Shown here: one piece after another, positions 8,450-18,382 of the stretch
Layout of the letters: each line of letters starts with the position of its first letter
Position numbering within the stretch: the stretch's first letter is position 1
Source of the DNA: Echinicola salinicaeni
Lineage (GTDB): Bacteria; Bacteroidota; Bacteroidia; Cytophagales; Cyclobacteriaceae
DNA: 64,000 nucleotides
Direction of reading: 5' to 3'
Assembly (NCBI RefSeq): GCF_014280965.1
Contig: NZ_JACODZ010000001.1
Span: 558,001 to 622,000 of the forward strand
Translations under genes and position numbers: made by a program
Notes under the pieces: model-generated
Seen by the model: only the letters and a program-made list of their open reading frames with translations
Told to the model about the DNA's origin: nothing
Database searches by the model: none

Positions 8450-9166
8450 GTGAGAAAATTACTAATATTGCCTTTGCTCATCGTAATATTTTGGGCTTGT
8501 TCGCCATCGGAACAGGAACTTTATGATGCGGGTGTTAAAGAATTGCAGAGCGGAAACTACCCTGAATCGATCAGTTATTTCGATAAAGTGATCGAGAAAA
8601 ATGCAAAAAACACCGCTGCCCATAATGCAAGGGGGGTTGCTTTTTTTGAGTTGGAAAAATGGGATGAGGCAATAGCTGCATTTGAAATTTCTAAAGAAAT
8701 AGATTCTACTTCCTACAAGCCTTATTTGAACTTAGGCAATGCGCTCCTTGAAAAAAAGGAGTATAAGAATGCGGTCAAAAATTATAATATGGCGAGTTTC
8801 CTTGATCCCAACCAGACAGATATTTATTATAACCGTGGTTTGGCATTATTGGGTATGGAGCAATACGAAGATGCTATCCTTGATTTCGATATGGCCCTAC
8901 AGGTAGATCCAAACCAAGCTTTGGTTCACTTTAACAGAGGGAAAGCCCTTTTGGGAAATAATAATCCCCTAGAAGCCATCAATGCCCTTGAACAGGCTGT
9001 TGTGCTTGATGATCAGAATGCTCCTGCCTTTTACCTTCTTGGTGTTACCCAAATGAGTGCCTTGGGTAAGAAAGATGAAGGATGTGTGCATCTAAAAAAG
9101 GCTTTGAGTCTTGGGTATACAGATGCAAAGGAATGGATTGATGAATTTTGTGATACGGATTCTTAA
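8450..9166 (+). CDS. TPR repeat lipoprotein
   Basis: A 238-residue lipoprotein with tetratricopeptide repeats, which usually serve as protein-protein scaffolds. From the GTG at 8450 the sequence begins RKLLILPLLIVIFWACS, a type II signal peptide with the lipid-modified cysteine at about residue 17. About five TPR units follow (for example AAHNARGVAFFELEKWDEAI, YYNRGLALLGMEQYEDAI, VHFNRGKALLG). I prefer GTG 8450 to the upstream TTG 8429, because the latter adds a charged extension before the signal peptide and lies in the likely -7 box. The stop TAA shares one base with the ATG of the next gene. The partner is unknown. Confidence 0.82.
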   Translation: MRKLLILPLLIVIFWACSPSEQELYDAGVKELQSGNYPESISYFDKVIEKNAKNTAAHNARGVAFFELEKWDEAIAAFEISKEIDSTSYKPYLNLGNALLEKKEYKNAVKNYNMASFLDPNQTDIYYNRGLALLGMEQYEDAILDFDMALQVDPNQALVHFNRGKALLGNNNPLEAINALEQAVVLDDQNAPAFYLLGVTQMSALGKKDEGCVHLKKALSLGYTDAKEWIDEFCDTDS

Positions 9167-10128
9167 TGACAGTAATCGGAAAAGATATTATCAGGGCAAA
9201 GGAGACCCTAGAGGCAGGTGATCTAGTAGGTATACCTACTGAAACGGTTTATGGTCTGGCTGGAAATGCCTTAAATCCTCAAGCAGTTAGCAAGATTTTT
9301 GAAACTAAGAACAGGCCTAGCTTTGATCCTTTGATAGTACATACAGGTAGTGTAGACCAGATACAGGCCTATACTACTGGATTGTTGCCGGAATTGGCGG
9401 AATTGGCTGAAAGGTTTTGGCCGGGGCCACTTACTTTGTTGTTGCCTAAAAAAGAAATAGTGCCGGATCTAGTGACCAGCGGATTGGAACAAGTAGCTGT
9501 CAGGGTACCAAGTCATCCATTGACGCGGGAATTATTATTATCCCTAGATTTTCCTTTGGCAGCACCAAGTGCCAATCCATTTGGTTATATTAGCCCTACC
9601 CAAGCTTCTCACGTAGTGGATCAGCTGGAAGGAAAGATACAATATGTACTGGATGGGGGGAAATGTGAGGTTGGTTTGGAAAGCACCATTGTGGGAGTCG
9701 AAGAGGGACAAATTATTATTTACAGGCTTGGAGGTGTGGAAGTATCGGCGATCAAAGAGGTGGTAGGGAATGTGTTGATTTTACCCCAGTCTAGCAGTAA
9801 TCCAAAGTCACCAGGTATGCTAAAAAGCCACTATGCACCAAGAAAGCCTTTTGTTTTGGGTGATTTGGAGCAATTGGTTCCTTATTATTTGGAGAAAGGG
9901 GAGGATTTCGGAGTACTGAGTTTTCAGAAGAAATATGAAAATATTGCTAATGAAAATCAAATTGTACTTAGTGAAAGCGGAGATTTTAAAGAAGCTGCCC
10001 AGCAACTGTTTGCTGCTATGCGTTATTTGGACCAACAGAAAGTGTCTGTGATTTTATCGGAGGAATTACCCGAAAAGGGACTAGGTAAAGCGATCAATGA
10101 CCGCTTGAGAAGGGCTTCTGCCAAATAG
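9166..10128 (+). CDS. L-threonylcarbamoyladenylate synthase (Sua5/YrdC type)
   Basis: A 320-residue enzyme that makes threonylcarbamoyl-AMP from threonine, bicarbonate and ATP, the first step of the t6A37 modification in ANN-decoding tRNAs. The N-terminal YrdC domain (about 8-195) shows GIPTETVYGLAGNA, the KNRPSFDPLIVH segment, and GLESTIVGV. The linker SPGMLKSHYAPRKPF and the C-terminal Sua5 domain (about 225-320) mark it as the long Sua5 form rather than the short TsaC. The ATG overlaps the preceding stop by one base, implying translational coupling with the TPR lipoprotein. Confidence 0.93.
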   Translation: MTVIGKDIIRAKETLEAGDLVGIPTETVYGLAGNALNPQAVSKIFETKNRPSFDPLIVHTGSVDQIQAYTTGLLPELAELAERFWPGPLTLLLPKKEIVPDLVTSGLEQVAVRVPSHPLTRELLLSLDFPLAAPSANPFGYISPTQASHVVDQLEGKIQYVLDGGKCEVGLESTIVGVEEGQIIIYRLGGVEVSAIKEVVGNVLILPQSSSNPKSPGMLKSHYAPRKPFVLGDLEQLVPYYLEKGEDFGVLSFQKKYENIANENQIVLSESGDFKEAAQQLFAAMRYLDQQKVSVILSEELPEKGLGKAINDRLRRASAK

Positions 10129-10182
10129 TATTATTTTAAATTGAATTAGAAATTAGAAAATCATATTAAAACCTATTTAACC

Positions 10183-11382
10183 ATGAACAGTAGGATAAAA
10201 TCTGTTGATAACCTTAGCTTTGAAGGTAAAAAAGCCCTAGTAAGAGTGGATTTTAATGTTCCGTTGGACGGTGATTTCAATGTAACAGACGATACCAGGA
10301 TCCAGGCAGCTTTGCCGACCATCAATAAAATATTAAAAGATGGTGGCGCAGTGATTTTAATGTCCCACCTTGGCCGTCCAAAAGAAGGCCCTGAGGATAA
10401 GTTCTCTCTAAAGCATATTTTGTTGGATTTGGAAAAGGCTTTGGACCGTCCCGTGAAATTTGCACCTGATTGTGTTGGTGATGAGGCAAAACAATTGGCT
10501 GCAGGCCTAAAGGGAGGTGAAGTTTTGCTTTTGGAAAACTTGAGATTCTATAAAGAAGAAACGAAAGGCGATGCTGAATTTGCTAAGCAATTGGCTAGCC
10601 TTGGAGATATTTATGTGAATGATGCCTTCGGAACCGCTCACCGTGCGCATGCTTCTACAGCTATTGTAGCGGAGTATTTCACTGATAAAGTTTGTGGTTA
10701 TTTGATGCTATCTGAATTGGAAAATGCTGATAAGGTATTGGGCAATCCAGTTAGACCTTTCACAGCCATCATGGGAGGAGCCAAAATCTCCGATAAAATC
10801 TTGATCATCGAGAAATTGATGGACAAGGTGGATAACCTGATTATTGGTGGAGGTATGTCTTATACTTTTGCTAAAGCAAAGGGAGGCACCATCGGTGATT
10901 CATTATTGGAAGAAGATAAAATGCCATTGACACTTGAATTGGTAGAAAAAGCAAAGGAAAAGGGTGTTAATCTTTATTTGCCGTTGGATAATATCATCTC
11001 TACTGATTTTGCCAATGATGCAGAGCAAGGAACGTCAAAAAGCGGTCAAATTCCAGACGGATGGATGGGCTTGGATATCGGAGAAGAAACCCGTACACTT
11101 TTCGCTGATGTAGTGAAAAATTCAAAAACCATTCTTTGGAATGGCCCAATGGGCGTGTTTGAGATGTCTAGCTTTGACAAAGGAACAAAGGCTATTGCTG
11201 ATGCAGTAGTTGATGCGACCAAAGAGGGTGCATTTAGTTTGATCGGTGGTGGTGATTCCGCTGCTGCGGTGAATAAGTTTGGACTAGGTGAAGATGTTTC
11301 CTTTGTATCAACTGGTGGAGGTGCTTTGCTAGAATATATGGAAGGTAAAGAGCTTCCTGGTGTAAAAGCTTTGGAACCTTAA
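10183..11382 (+). CDS. pgk: Phosphoglycerate kinase
   Basis: A 399-residue glycolytic enzyme interconverting 1,3-bisphosphoglycerate + ADP and 3-phosphoglycerate + ATP. The family hallmarks are all visible: [10 protein letters not shown] near residue 22, SHLGRPK near 63, [10 protein letters not shown] near 113, the hinge [12 protein letters not shown] near 195, NGPMGVFE near 325, and the C-terminal [11 protein letters not shown] and [15 protein letters not shown]. The length is standard. It has its own 54-bp upstream gap and a strong terminator right after it, so it is probably a single-gene transcript. Confidence 0.98.
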   Translation: MNSRIKSVDNLSFEGKKALVRVDFNVPLDGDFNVTDDTRIQAALPTINKILKDGGAVILMSHLGRPKEGPEDKFSLKHILLDLEKALDRPVKFAPDCVGDEAKQLAAGLKGGEVLLLENLRFYKEETKGDAEFAKQLASLGDIYVNDAFGTAHRAHASTAIVAEYFTDKVCGYLMLSELENADKVLGNPVRPFTAIMGGAKISDKILIIEKLMDKVDNLIIGGGMSYTFAKAKGGTIGDSLLEEDKMPLTLELVEKAKEKGVNLYLPLDNIISTDFANDAEQGTSKSGQIPDGWMGLDIGEETRTLFADVVKNSKTILWNGPMGVFEMSSFDKGTKAIADAVVDATKEGAFSLIGGGDSAAAVNKFGLGEDVSFVSTGGGALLEYMEGKELPGVKALEP

Positions 11383-11413
11383 GAACTAAAAAAAATAGTG
11401 ACTATAACTGTTA

Positions 11414-11444
11414 GGGCTGTCTCGAAAGAGGCAGCCTTTTTTTG
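11414..11444 (+). terminator. Terminator of pgk
   Basis: A nine-pair stem GGCTGTCTC / GAGGCAGCC (one G-U) closes a GAAA tetraloop and is followed by seven T. Confidence 0.9.
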
Positions 11445-11469
11445 TGTTTTTTTAGTGATCAAGATGATG

Positions 11470-11835
11470 CTAATATTTTAGCCTTACAGGAACGATACCT
11501 TCTTGAATCATATTGATTTTTCTAGCTGCTTTTTTTGAAAGATCGATTACTCGTCCAGATACAAATGGCCCCCTATCATTGATCCTGACTTTTACGGTTT
11601 TTCCGTTTTTAAGATTTTCTACCTTTACGATCGTTCCAAATGGAAGTGTTCTATGGGCAGCGGTTAATTTGCTATGACTATACCGCTCTCCACTTGCAGT
11701 TTTTCTTCCATTAAACTTATTGGCATAATAGCTGGCAAGTCCCTTTTCGCTTCTTCCGCCATTATGAGAAATACTGGCACATGAGCTGAGTAGGAGTATT
11801 GTTGCGAGCATTATTAGGGCGCTATCTTTTTTCAT
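11470..11835 (-). CDS. RlpA-like septal ring lipoprotein / double-psi beta-barrel protein
   Basis: A 121-residue small lipoprotein of the RlpA family. A type II signal peptide ends in LLLSSC with Cys19. The rest is a single double-psi beta-barrel domain: [51 protein letters not shown]. The conserved DRGPF motif and the catalytic-type Asp are present. Some RlpA proteins cut naked glycan strands of peptidoglycan; this one lacks the C-terminal SPOR domain of E. coli RlpA. It is preceded by a hairpin that separates it from yaaA. Confidence 0.9.
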   Translation of the reverse strand: MKKDSALIMLATILLLSSCASISHNGGRSEKGLASYYANKFNGRKTASGERYSHSKLTAAHRTLPFGTIVKVENLKNGKTVKVRINDRGPFVSGRVIDLSKKAARKINMIQEGIVPVRLKY

Positions 11836-11852
11836 TTGTGGACTTATAATAC

Positions 11853-11895
11853 TAAGGCCAGCAGGTTTAACAAGATGTTCTCCCTGCTGGCCTTA
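11853..11895. terminator. Perfect 13-bp hairpin between yaaA and the rlpA-like gene
   Basis: TAAGGCCAGCAGG (11853-11865) pairs perfectly with 11883-11895 around a 17-base loop. There is no T-run on either strand, so it may be an attenuator or RNA-stabilising structure between the two minus-strand genes rather than a classical terminator. Confidence 0.5.
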
Positions 11896-11917
11896 CTTGA
11901 GTTAGGACTTCAATTAT

Positions 11918-12670
11918 TTATCTAACGAAGATCCATTCATTTTCTGTACTTTGTGGAGCAGAAAATTCATAGCCATCTACATTGAAAAGCTTGATTTTTT
12001 CAGGCTCAGTGATTCGGTTTTTGATAATATAGTCTGCCATTAAGCCTCTGGCCTGTTTAGCAAAGATGCCTATTATTTTGTATTTACCATCTCTGTGCTC
12101 TTTAAAGTTGACATTTATCATTGGTGATTTTAAAGCCTTTTTATCCACCGCTTTGGCATATTCTTGGGATGCAAGGTTGATGATCGGTTCACCCTTTGCG
12201 ATATCATTCAGGGCTTTGGAAATCTTCGTGCCCCAATATTCGTAGAGGTTTTTTCCTTTTTTGTTTTCTAGGGAGATACCCATTTCTAATCTATAAGGCT
12301 GTATCAGGTCCATCGGTTTTAATAACCCATAAAGTCCAGATAGAATCCTAAGGTGATCCTGGGCAAAATTGAGGTCATCTTCAGAATAGTTTTCTACATC
12401 CATGCTTTTGTATACATCTCCTTTGAATGCCAAAAGTGCTTGCTTGGAGTTGTCTGGATTGAATTCAGCGCTGAAATTTTGATACCTTTCCTCATTGAGC
12501 TGGGCAATGTTTTCACTTACCTTCATCAGCTTTTGAATGTCCGAACTGGACTTTTTTTTCATCAATGAAACCAAGGTTTTGATATCTGATTTAAAGTCCG
12601 GCTGCGATGCCAAGGAAATATCGGTGGTGCTAAGATCAAGGGTCTTGGCGGGGGATATTATTGCAATCAT
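11918..12670 (-). CDS. yaaA: Peroxide stress protein YaaA (UPF0246/DUF328)
   Basis: A 250-residue protein of the YaaA family. E. coli YaaA lowers free iron during peroxide stress and binds DNA. The opening MIAIISPAKTLD, the central ILSGLYGLLKPMDLIQPYRLEMG, and the C-terminal IFAKQARGLMADYII with the FNVDGYEF segment are strongly diagnostic. The length is standard. It starts 4 bp downstream of the large adhesin stop on the same strand, so it may be read from the same transcript, although the functions look unrelated. Confidence 0.95.
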   Translation of the reverse strand: MIAIISPAKTLDLSTTDISLASQPDFKSDIKTLVSLMKKKSSSDIQKLMKVSENIAQLNEERYQNFSAEFNPDNSKQALLAFKGDVYKSMDVENYSEDDLNFAQDHLRILSGLYGLLKPMDLIQPYRLEMGISLENKKGKNLYEYWGTKISKALNDIAKGEPIINLASQEYAKAVDKKALKSPMINVNFKEHRDGKYKIIGIFAKQARGLMADYIIKNRITEPEKIKLFNVDGYEFSAPQSTENEWIFVR

Positions 12671-12674
12671 ATTT

Positions 12675-15600
12675 TTACTCTACTACTACTATAGCTTTTT
12701 TTATGGTTTTCTCTAAATTTTGTTCTTCGCTATTAAACTTAATAATAACAGGATAGGTTCCTACAGGGACTTTCTCACCATTTACAGTGCCATCCCAGGT
12801 GCAGAAGGGGGAATTTTCTGGGACGTTTTGTTCTATACAATGTTTGATTAATTCTCCCCATCGATTATAAATCAGTACACTGATTTCGTCTACAAAGTCA
12901 TTGACATACACGACGAAATTTCTGTTTGGATCTTCTGGAATAAGCGCTTCAGGGAAGATGATTCTTAGCCTACAGTCTTCTATTACCTCAAAAGTATCCA
13001 CATACGAGCAGCCAGCGATATCACTGAGCATAAGCGTGTAATTCCCTGGCAAGGTAGGCGTGAAGGTAGAGTCTGTGCTCACCAGTTCATCTTCGAGGTA
13101 CCATTCAAAGCTATCCCAATTGCCCAATGAATCTAAAGTTTCTGTTACTCCTTCAATAGCACATATGGTATAGGAATCTTCCAATACTGGAGGCAGGTTA
13201 TCCGAGGCAAAGACGGTTATTTTATCATTGCCTATGGAGCATAGCCTTCCAAATGCTTCTGCAATCAGACGTACCCGGTAGGTGCCTGGTTCTGTGACGG
13301 TGATCTCATCCATGCCATTTAGGCCGGGGATTTCAGTGCTGACATTATTGTTATCGACAGTATACCAATAGGTTTCCGCTTGGATATTGCCAAGCGGAGG
13401 ATAGGTGGCGGTAAGGGTGGCAGCCGCATTTCCATCACAGATTGGATCAGTTATCGTAATTTGAATATCTATATTTTCTGGTAGGGGCTCTACTACAAAC
13501 TCGAGGGGAGCTTGAGGGCAGGAAGTACCAAGTCTTGGCTGCACGTCAAGGGAGTAGGTACCTTCAATGCTTGTGGAAAAGCTTTGGTTTCTACCCACAA
13601 TTTCACCTATGGAATTTCTCCATAGGAAAATATAATTTGAAGGATCTAGGCCAGCTCCCAGTTCTGCTGTGTAGAGGGCGCCATCATCGCAATCATAATC
13701 TGGTTCTGGTAAGCTGAATGCCACTTGATCATTTATGGTAAGGTTCATTTCTCTTGTCCTAGGACAATTTATTCCATTAGGGTCTTCTCCTAGGACAGTG
13801 TATAAACCTTCTTGATCAAGCACATAAAGACCATTAGGTTGAGGAGTGATCATTGTGCCATCAGGCCCAGTAATGGTATAGTCAATTCCTGTTGCCGGTT
13901 CAGGAGAGAAATAAAACGCTTCACAGGCTATTGGATTGGATGGAACGGTAAAGCCTACTGGGAATTTAGGCTCAATGATATAATTTTCAGGATCAGGAAC
14001 AGCACAATTATTAGGATCGGACACTTCAACGGCATATGTGCCCGCTGAAAGTGGAATGGTGGCGCTACCTGTTATCGTACCAGTAAATTTTTCTCCATCT
14101 TCTTCACTGGTGATAACGTAAGATCCATTTGTAATACTGCCTGTCAGCGTGATAACCAAACTTCCATTTGTGATTCCATTTACATCACATTCTTCAGGAG
14201 AAACTGCGATGGTATACTCAAATCCAGCAGGTGGGTTTTGGTTTTCTATGCTTACTGTTTCTGTAAATGAACATCCGTCATTTTCTGCAGTTATGGTATA
14301 CACGCCAGGTAATAGATCGATGATTGGTCCTAAAGTTTCACCAGCCGCCACATCTGTGAAGGTCTCTCCAGTTTCTTCTATGCTGACCGTTTGCGCATCG
14401 GAAACCATGGTGATTTCAAAGCTGCCATCTGCTGTGGCACAATCAAATGCATTATTGATAATATTGGTAGTGAATTCAGGAAGTGGATCGACCAAGAGTT
14501 CTACTCTTTTTTCCACTACACAACCAGGTAGAATAGGGTCGTCAGCCCTGAAGATTATATCGTATAGCCCTGGGCCAGGTAGTGATTCTACATTTATTTC
14601 CCATTCATAACCCGTTCCCAAAATAGTAGGTGCCTCGCTACTTCCTTGTGGCTGATAGGACCATTCCCCGCTTACCGGGGTGTCAGGAGCAAAGCTGATA
14701 TAGTTTTCTTCATAACAAGATTCCTCCGCACCCTGGGTAAGCTCAAAATCGAAAGCGGGCCCCACAAAAACAGAGGAGCTGGCAGGACATGATTGAAAGG
14801 TAGAATCTGCGTCTGCCGGAATGATGTGGTTGACCGTTACTGTATAAATGCTTTCCTCGGAAACATCAATGGAATTGGAAGTACTGTCACCTAAAATTTC
14901 ACCCTCAGCATTTATCCATTCAAATGAATATAAGCCCTCAGTAGGATCATAACCATCTATTGCTGTCAGTGTAACGGTATTTCCTGCACAAAGTGTAATG
15001 TCATCTTGAAGGGTGATGGTTGGTGGAGCTACAACTTCTATTTCTAAACTTCCAGCATAATAATTAGGATTCCCACATCTTTCCACATCTAATAGGACCG
15101 TATAGACGCCTGCCGAATCAAAGGTATATTCCATGATTTGAAAGTCATCCCCCTCCCCATTATAGGTGAAAATAGGAGCATTATTGCTGTCTGTTATGGT
15201 CCAATTATAAAAGTCAATATCAGGTTCACCAGCACCTTCAAATTCTACGAAGGCCTGTCCATCTTCGTCTAAGCAGACTCTTTCAGGGCCAGAGATTTCA
15301 GGATCGGGGACATTGCTACCTGAGTTTTGCACATAGGAAGGCAAGCCAAGGTTGTTGGTGCCATTTGTTATTGGGCCTTGTTCATTATAAAAGCTGGTAT
15401 TGCACTCAGCACCTGGCTGGATGGTGCCTACCTGTGGAGCTCCTACAACAGATACATAGATTTGGCCGTCAGGTCCCATTTGAAGAGCTCCCAAGTTGCT
15501 GCCGCTACTTCCTGAAAGAGTAGTCCTACTGTCTTGAATACATTGTTCTATTTGAGCTTGGTTGTTTGCATTTTCAAAGCAACTGGGACAAACACTGGTA

Positions 15601-18302
15601 ATAGGATTGTCAGGATCAGTATCATCAGTCAAGGTAACACCCTGTATAGGTATTTCCTCGATGCCTTGGCCATTCTGATATGAAACGAAAATTTTATCAC
15701 TATCATTACCAAATTCCAAACCGTATACTTCATCATCACAACCTAGATCTATAATAGCGTACTCGCTAAGTTCTCCGGTCTGCTCATCAAAGTCAAAAAT
15801 GTCCACTGCGCTACAACCATTGGCATCTACAACCGTAACAGCCAGCTTTTCACCATCAGGACTGAATTTCATGGCCCCAACGCCTGTACCAAAGTCATGG
15901 TTACTCCCAACAGAGCTATTGATAGATTGACCTACCCCTTGGGAAGTAACAGGGTATGCCCTAAAGGTATTATTGCCCATTTCATGGAACATCACCCAAG
16001 TGGTGTCTCCCGAGGTGATGGCTGCTGATTGCTCTGTGGCAGGATCAAAAAGGAAATTGTTCCCGCTAACCACGCTGCCAATTCCCTGTTGATTTTCACC
16101 TTTTATATCTACTAAGGAAAATTTAACTTGATTTGATCCACCAGAAGCGGATTCTGTGGTGAACAAATAATAAAGGGTTTGTTCTCGAGGGACTTTTACT
16201 GCAATGACACTTTGTGAGGAGCTATTGTCTCCTCCAATGTCCTCTCCGCCCTGCATTGGGTTTCCGTTTAAGTCCCATACAGTTTGACCATCTGTGTAGA
16301 ATAATACCTGTCCGGCTTGGTCTGAAATAGTAGTGGTTCCCGCTGGTAAGTTCCAGGTAAATCCAGGGTCTTCTACTGGTCTTGGGACCGGGGCGTTGGG
16401 GTCATCCGGATCTGGGTTAAAGTCCAGGCCTGCGCCATCACCGAAATACCAAATATTATTGGTTTGGTCATTAACTTTTTCATTGGCTACAGGATCCCAC
16501 ATTTTAACGGTGGTTTCTGCATATACATAACATGAAGAACCAGGTTCACGGGCCAATACCCAATAGGTGCCGGGTTCACAGACCTCATTGGCTCCTTCTG
16601 CAATCCATCCTTCCTCTTTTTTATTGGACCAAAAGTACTCATAGGTGGAGCCACTTCCCTGATCACCGCCACCGGTTCCAGGAATGCCGATGCCACCTCC
16701 GCTACCGCCTCCTCCAGAGCCACCGCCCTGTCCTTCTTCTCCTGATTGTACCTCCAGCATTTCATTTAGGTCCAAGCAGGTCAAACAGGTAGTCGTATCT
16801 GAAGGCGTAAAGCTTGCTTGCAGATTGTTTTCTTGAAAGGATATTGGATATGAAACCGTCTCTGTGCTTCCGTCTGCTAGGGTAACCGTTAGGTTTACGG
16901 TGATATTTTGCTCACCGGTAGCGTCTGCAGGCAATAATAAATGTTCTTCGGTCAAGTCTAATTCAATCTCTTCACCATCTTGGTCTGTTGGCGGTGGTAA
17001 TACTTCCCACTCGTAGGATTCTACTGGGATATTAGGAGGGGTGAGCAAGGAGGTGAGCTGCAAGGGATTGTTCATGCAGGGCATTTGTGGTGTCCAGCTG
17101 AAATCCACATTGATATCAATATCTGAATTAGGAGCAAATGAAGGGAATATCCCGCCACAAAAATCTGTCCCATTAAAAGGGTTTTCTTCCACTGTCAAAA
17201 GAGTGGAATCTGCTTCATCTGGATTCTCTAAAGTGCCAACATAGTAGGCATCATTGTTCTCTTCCTGATATATATAATAAAGTTGTCCATCTGGGCCTAC
17301 TTTGACATCCATGATCTGCTCAATGGTTTCGGTGCCTGAACTTGGAGGGGTTGGGATAATCTCCGGTGTGGCAGCAGGGTCATCAATGGGAATCCTTAAA
17401 AGTTCATTTCCCTTGGAGAAAAAAATGAAGTTTCCATCAGGTGAAACGGATACACCACCATATTCGTCAGTGGGAATCCCAATAGATTGGTCAATGGTCC
17501 TTGGGTTAGAGAAAGTACCTGTTCCAGTGTCAAAATCCAAGACTGTAAGTGGATCAGCAGGGTTTTCAGGAATGATAATTAATGTTCCTGTGACTTCATC
17601 AAAAACAATTCTTTCAGGAGTACTACTGATGGATTGATTGTCAGAGGTGATAAAATCACCTTCTACATCATTGATTTCCCTCGATACCAGTTCACCACCC
17701 TCAAAGCTAATTAAGTAGCTCTGTGAATCTGGTGTTTTTACAACTGCTATGGCTCCAGATGCAGGTCCAATTACTTGGTCCAATGTAGTGACTTCACCCG
17801 CAGGAGGGGAGCCGGAAGGAGCTGACCCCTGGGCATTCATGTCCATTACGGCATATTGAAGTTGTCCAGATGGGCTGAGGTAAAAAGTATAATAGGTTTG
17901 TTCTCCTTCTGGGTCATAGTTCAGTGGAGCAATGGCAACGGTCTGACTCCCATCAAAATTGCCGTTAATGCCATTTGGGGCTCCTTGTATAGGTTCATTG
18001 AGATAGTTGTAAACTAATTCTCCATTGGTGTAGAATAAGGGCTCCCCAGTGATTGGATCGATGGCGATTGCATTGTTGTTTTGGCCTACAACCACAGAGC
18101 CTGGAAGGGTATTCACATTCGGGCTGGCCCCCTTTCCAAAGGAAATATAATTATTTTCGGTGCCTGATCCACAGTGTCCGAATATCCATTCGTTATTGTT
18201 ATACCCCTGAGAAAAAGTGTTGTTGGAAATAAAAAAACATAAAATTATCCCATAATATATATAAATCAATCTGAAATTTATGTATATATGGGTCCTTTTC
18301 AT
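12675..18302 (-). CDS. Large T9SS secreted protein with type B C-terminal sorting domain
   Basis: A 1,875-residue exported surface or extracellular protein. A signal peptide (1-32) ends in TFSQ. Two related propeller-like modules follow, at about 33-405 and 604-990; each has a W-FG-G start, an LFYT-G segment and a Gln-x-G motif. A Ser/Gly-rich linker lies at about 520-555 and Ig/PKD-like segments fill about 990-1780, with repeated VCL-, Y-V- and single-cysteine patterns. The last ~95 residues (IFPEALIPEDPNRNF ... ISVLIYNRWGELI ... WDGTVNGEKVPVGTY) match the gliding-associated CHU_C/TIGR04131 type B domain, which directs export by the type IX system. The divergent neighbour is a PorP/SprF-family protein, the class needed to export type B substrates. 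The ligand is unknown. Confidence 0.88.
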   Translation of the reverse strand: MKRTHIYINFRLIYIYYGIILCFFISNNTFSQGYNNNEWIFGHCGSGTENNYISFGKGASPNVNTLPGSVVVGQNNNAIAIDPITGEPLFYTNGELVYNYLNEPIQGAPNGINGNFDGSQTVAIAPLNYDPEGEQTYYTFYLSPSGQLQYAVMDMNAQGSAPSGSPPAGEVTTLDQVIGPASGAIAVVKTPDSQSYLISFEGGELVSREINDVEGDFITSDNQSISSTPERIVFDEVTGTLIIIPENPADPLTVLDFDTGTGTFSNPRTIDQSIGIPTDEYGGVSVSPDGNFIFFSKGNELLRIPIDDPAATPEIIPTPPSSGTETIEQIMDVKVGPDGQLYYIYQEENNDAYYVGTLENPDEADSTLLTVEENPFNGTDFCGGIFPSFAPNSDIDINVDFSWTPQMPCMNNPLQLTSLLTPPNIPVESYEWEVLPPPTDQDGEEIELDLTEEHLLLPADATGEQNITVNLTVTLADGSTETVSYPISFQENNLQASFTPSDTTTCLTCLDLNEMLEVQSGEEGQGGGSGGGGSGGGIGIPGTGGGDQGSGSTYEYFWSNKKEEGWIAEGANEVCEPGTYWVLAREPGSSCYVYAETTVKMWDPVANEKVNDQTNNIWYFGDGAGLDFNPDPDDPNAPVPRPVEDPGFTWNLPAGTTTISDQAGQVLFYTDGQTVWDLNGNPMQGGEDIGGDNSSSQSVIAVKVPREQTLYYLFTTESASGGSNQVKFSLVDIKGENQQGIGSVVSGNNFLFDPATEQSAAITSGDTTWVMFHEMGNNTFRAYPVTSQGVGQSINSSVGSNHDFGTGVGAMKFSPDGEKLAVTVVDANGCSAVDIFDFDEQTGELSEYAIIDLGCDDEVYGLEFGNDSDKIFVSYQNGQGIEEIPIQGVTLTDDTDPDNPITSVCPSCFENANNQAQIEQCIQDSRTTLSGSSGSNLGALQMGPDGQIYVSVVGAPQVGTIQPGAECNTSFYNEQGPITNGTNNLGLPSYVQNSGSNVPDPEISGPERVCLDEDGQAFVEFEGAGEPDIDFYNWTITDSNNAPIFTYNGEGDDFQIMEYTFDSAGVYTVLLDVERCGNPNYYAGSLEIEVVAPPTITLQDDITLCAGNTVTLTAIDGYDPTEGLYSFEWINAEGEILGDSTSNSIDVSEESIYTVTVNHIIPADADSTFQSCPASSSVFVGPAFDFELTQGAEESCYEENYISFAPDTPVSGEWSYQPQGSSEAPTILGTGYEWEINVESLPGPGLYDIIFRADDPILPGCVVEKRVELLVDPLPEFTTNIINNAFDCATADGSFEITMVSDAQTVSIEETGETFTDVAAGETLGPIIDLLPGVYTITAENDGCSFTETVSIENQNPPAGFEYTIAVSPEECDVNGITNGSLVITLTGSITNGSYVITSEEDGEKFTGTITGSATIPLSAGTYAVEVSDPNNCAVPDPENYIIEPKFPVGFTVPSNPIACEAFYFSPEPATGIDYTITGPDGTMITPQPNGLYVLDQEGLYTVLGEDPNGINCPRTREMNLTINDQVAFSLPEPDYDCDDGALYTAELGAGLDPSNYIFLWRNSIGEIVGRNQSFSTSIEGTYSLDVQPRLGTSCPQAPLEFVVEPLPENIDIQITITDPICDGNAAATLTATYPPLGNIQAETYWYTVDNNNVSTEIPGLNGMDEITVTEPGTYRVRLIAEAFGRLCSIGNDKITVFASDNLPPVLEDSYTICAIEGVTETLDSLGNWDSFEWYLEDELVSTDSTFTPTLPGNYTLMLSDIAGCSYVDTFEVIEDCRLRIIFPEALIPEDPNRNFVVYVNDFVDEISVLIYNRWGELIKHCIEQNVPENSPFCTWDGTVNGEKVPVGTYPVIIKFNSEEQNLEKTIKKAIVVVE

Positions 18303-18382
18303 AATTTAACAGTTGATGTAAACAACACCTTTTTTAGGTAAAACGTTTATAGTCTTAGTTATTCAAATTAACGAACAAATAA

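Noticed and set aside
11853-11895. Possible IS or transposon inverted repeat around the yaaA/rlpA gap
   Set aside because: The arms enclose only 17 bases and there is no transposase; it is a simple hairpin.
14149-14610. 153-codon plus-strand frame inside the large secreted protein gene
   Set aside because: Ser/Pro/Val-rich antisense frame of a gene with an unbroken 1,875-codon frame and clear domains.
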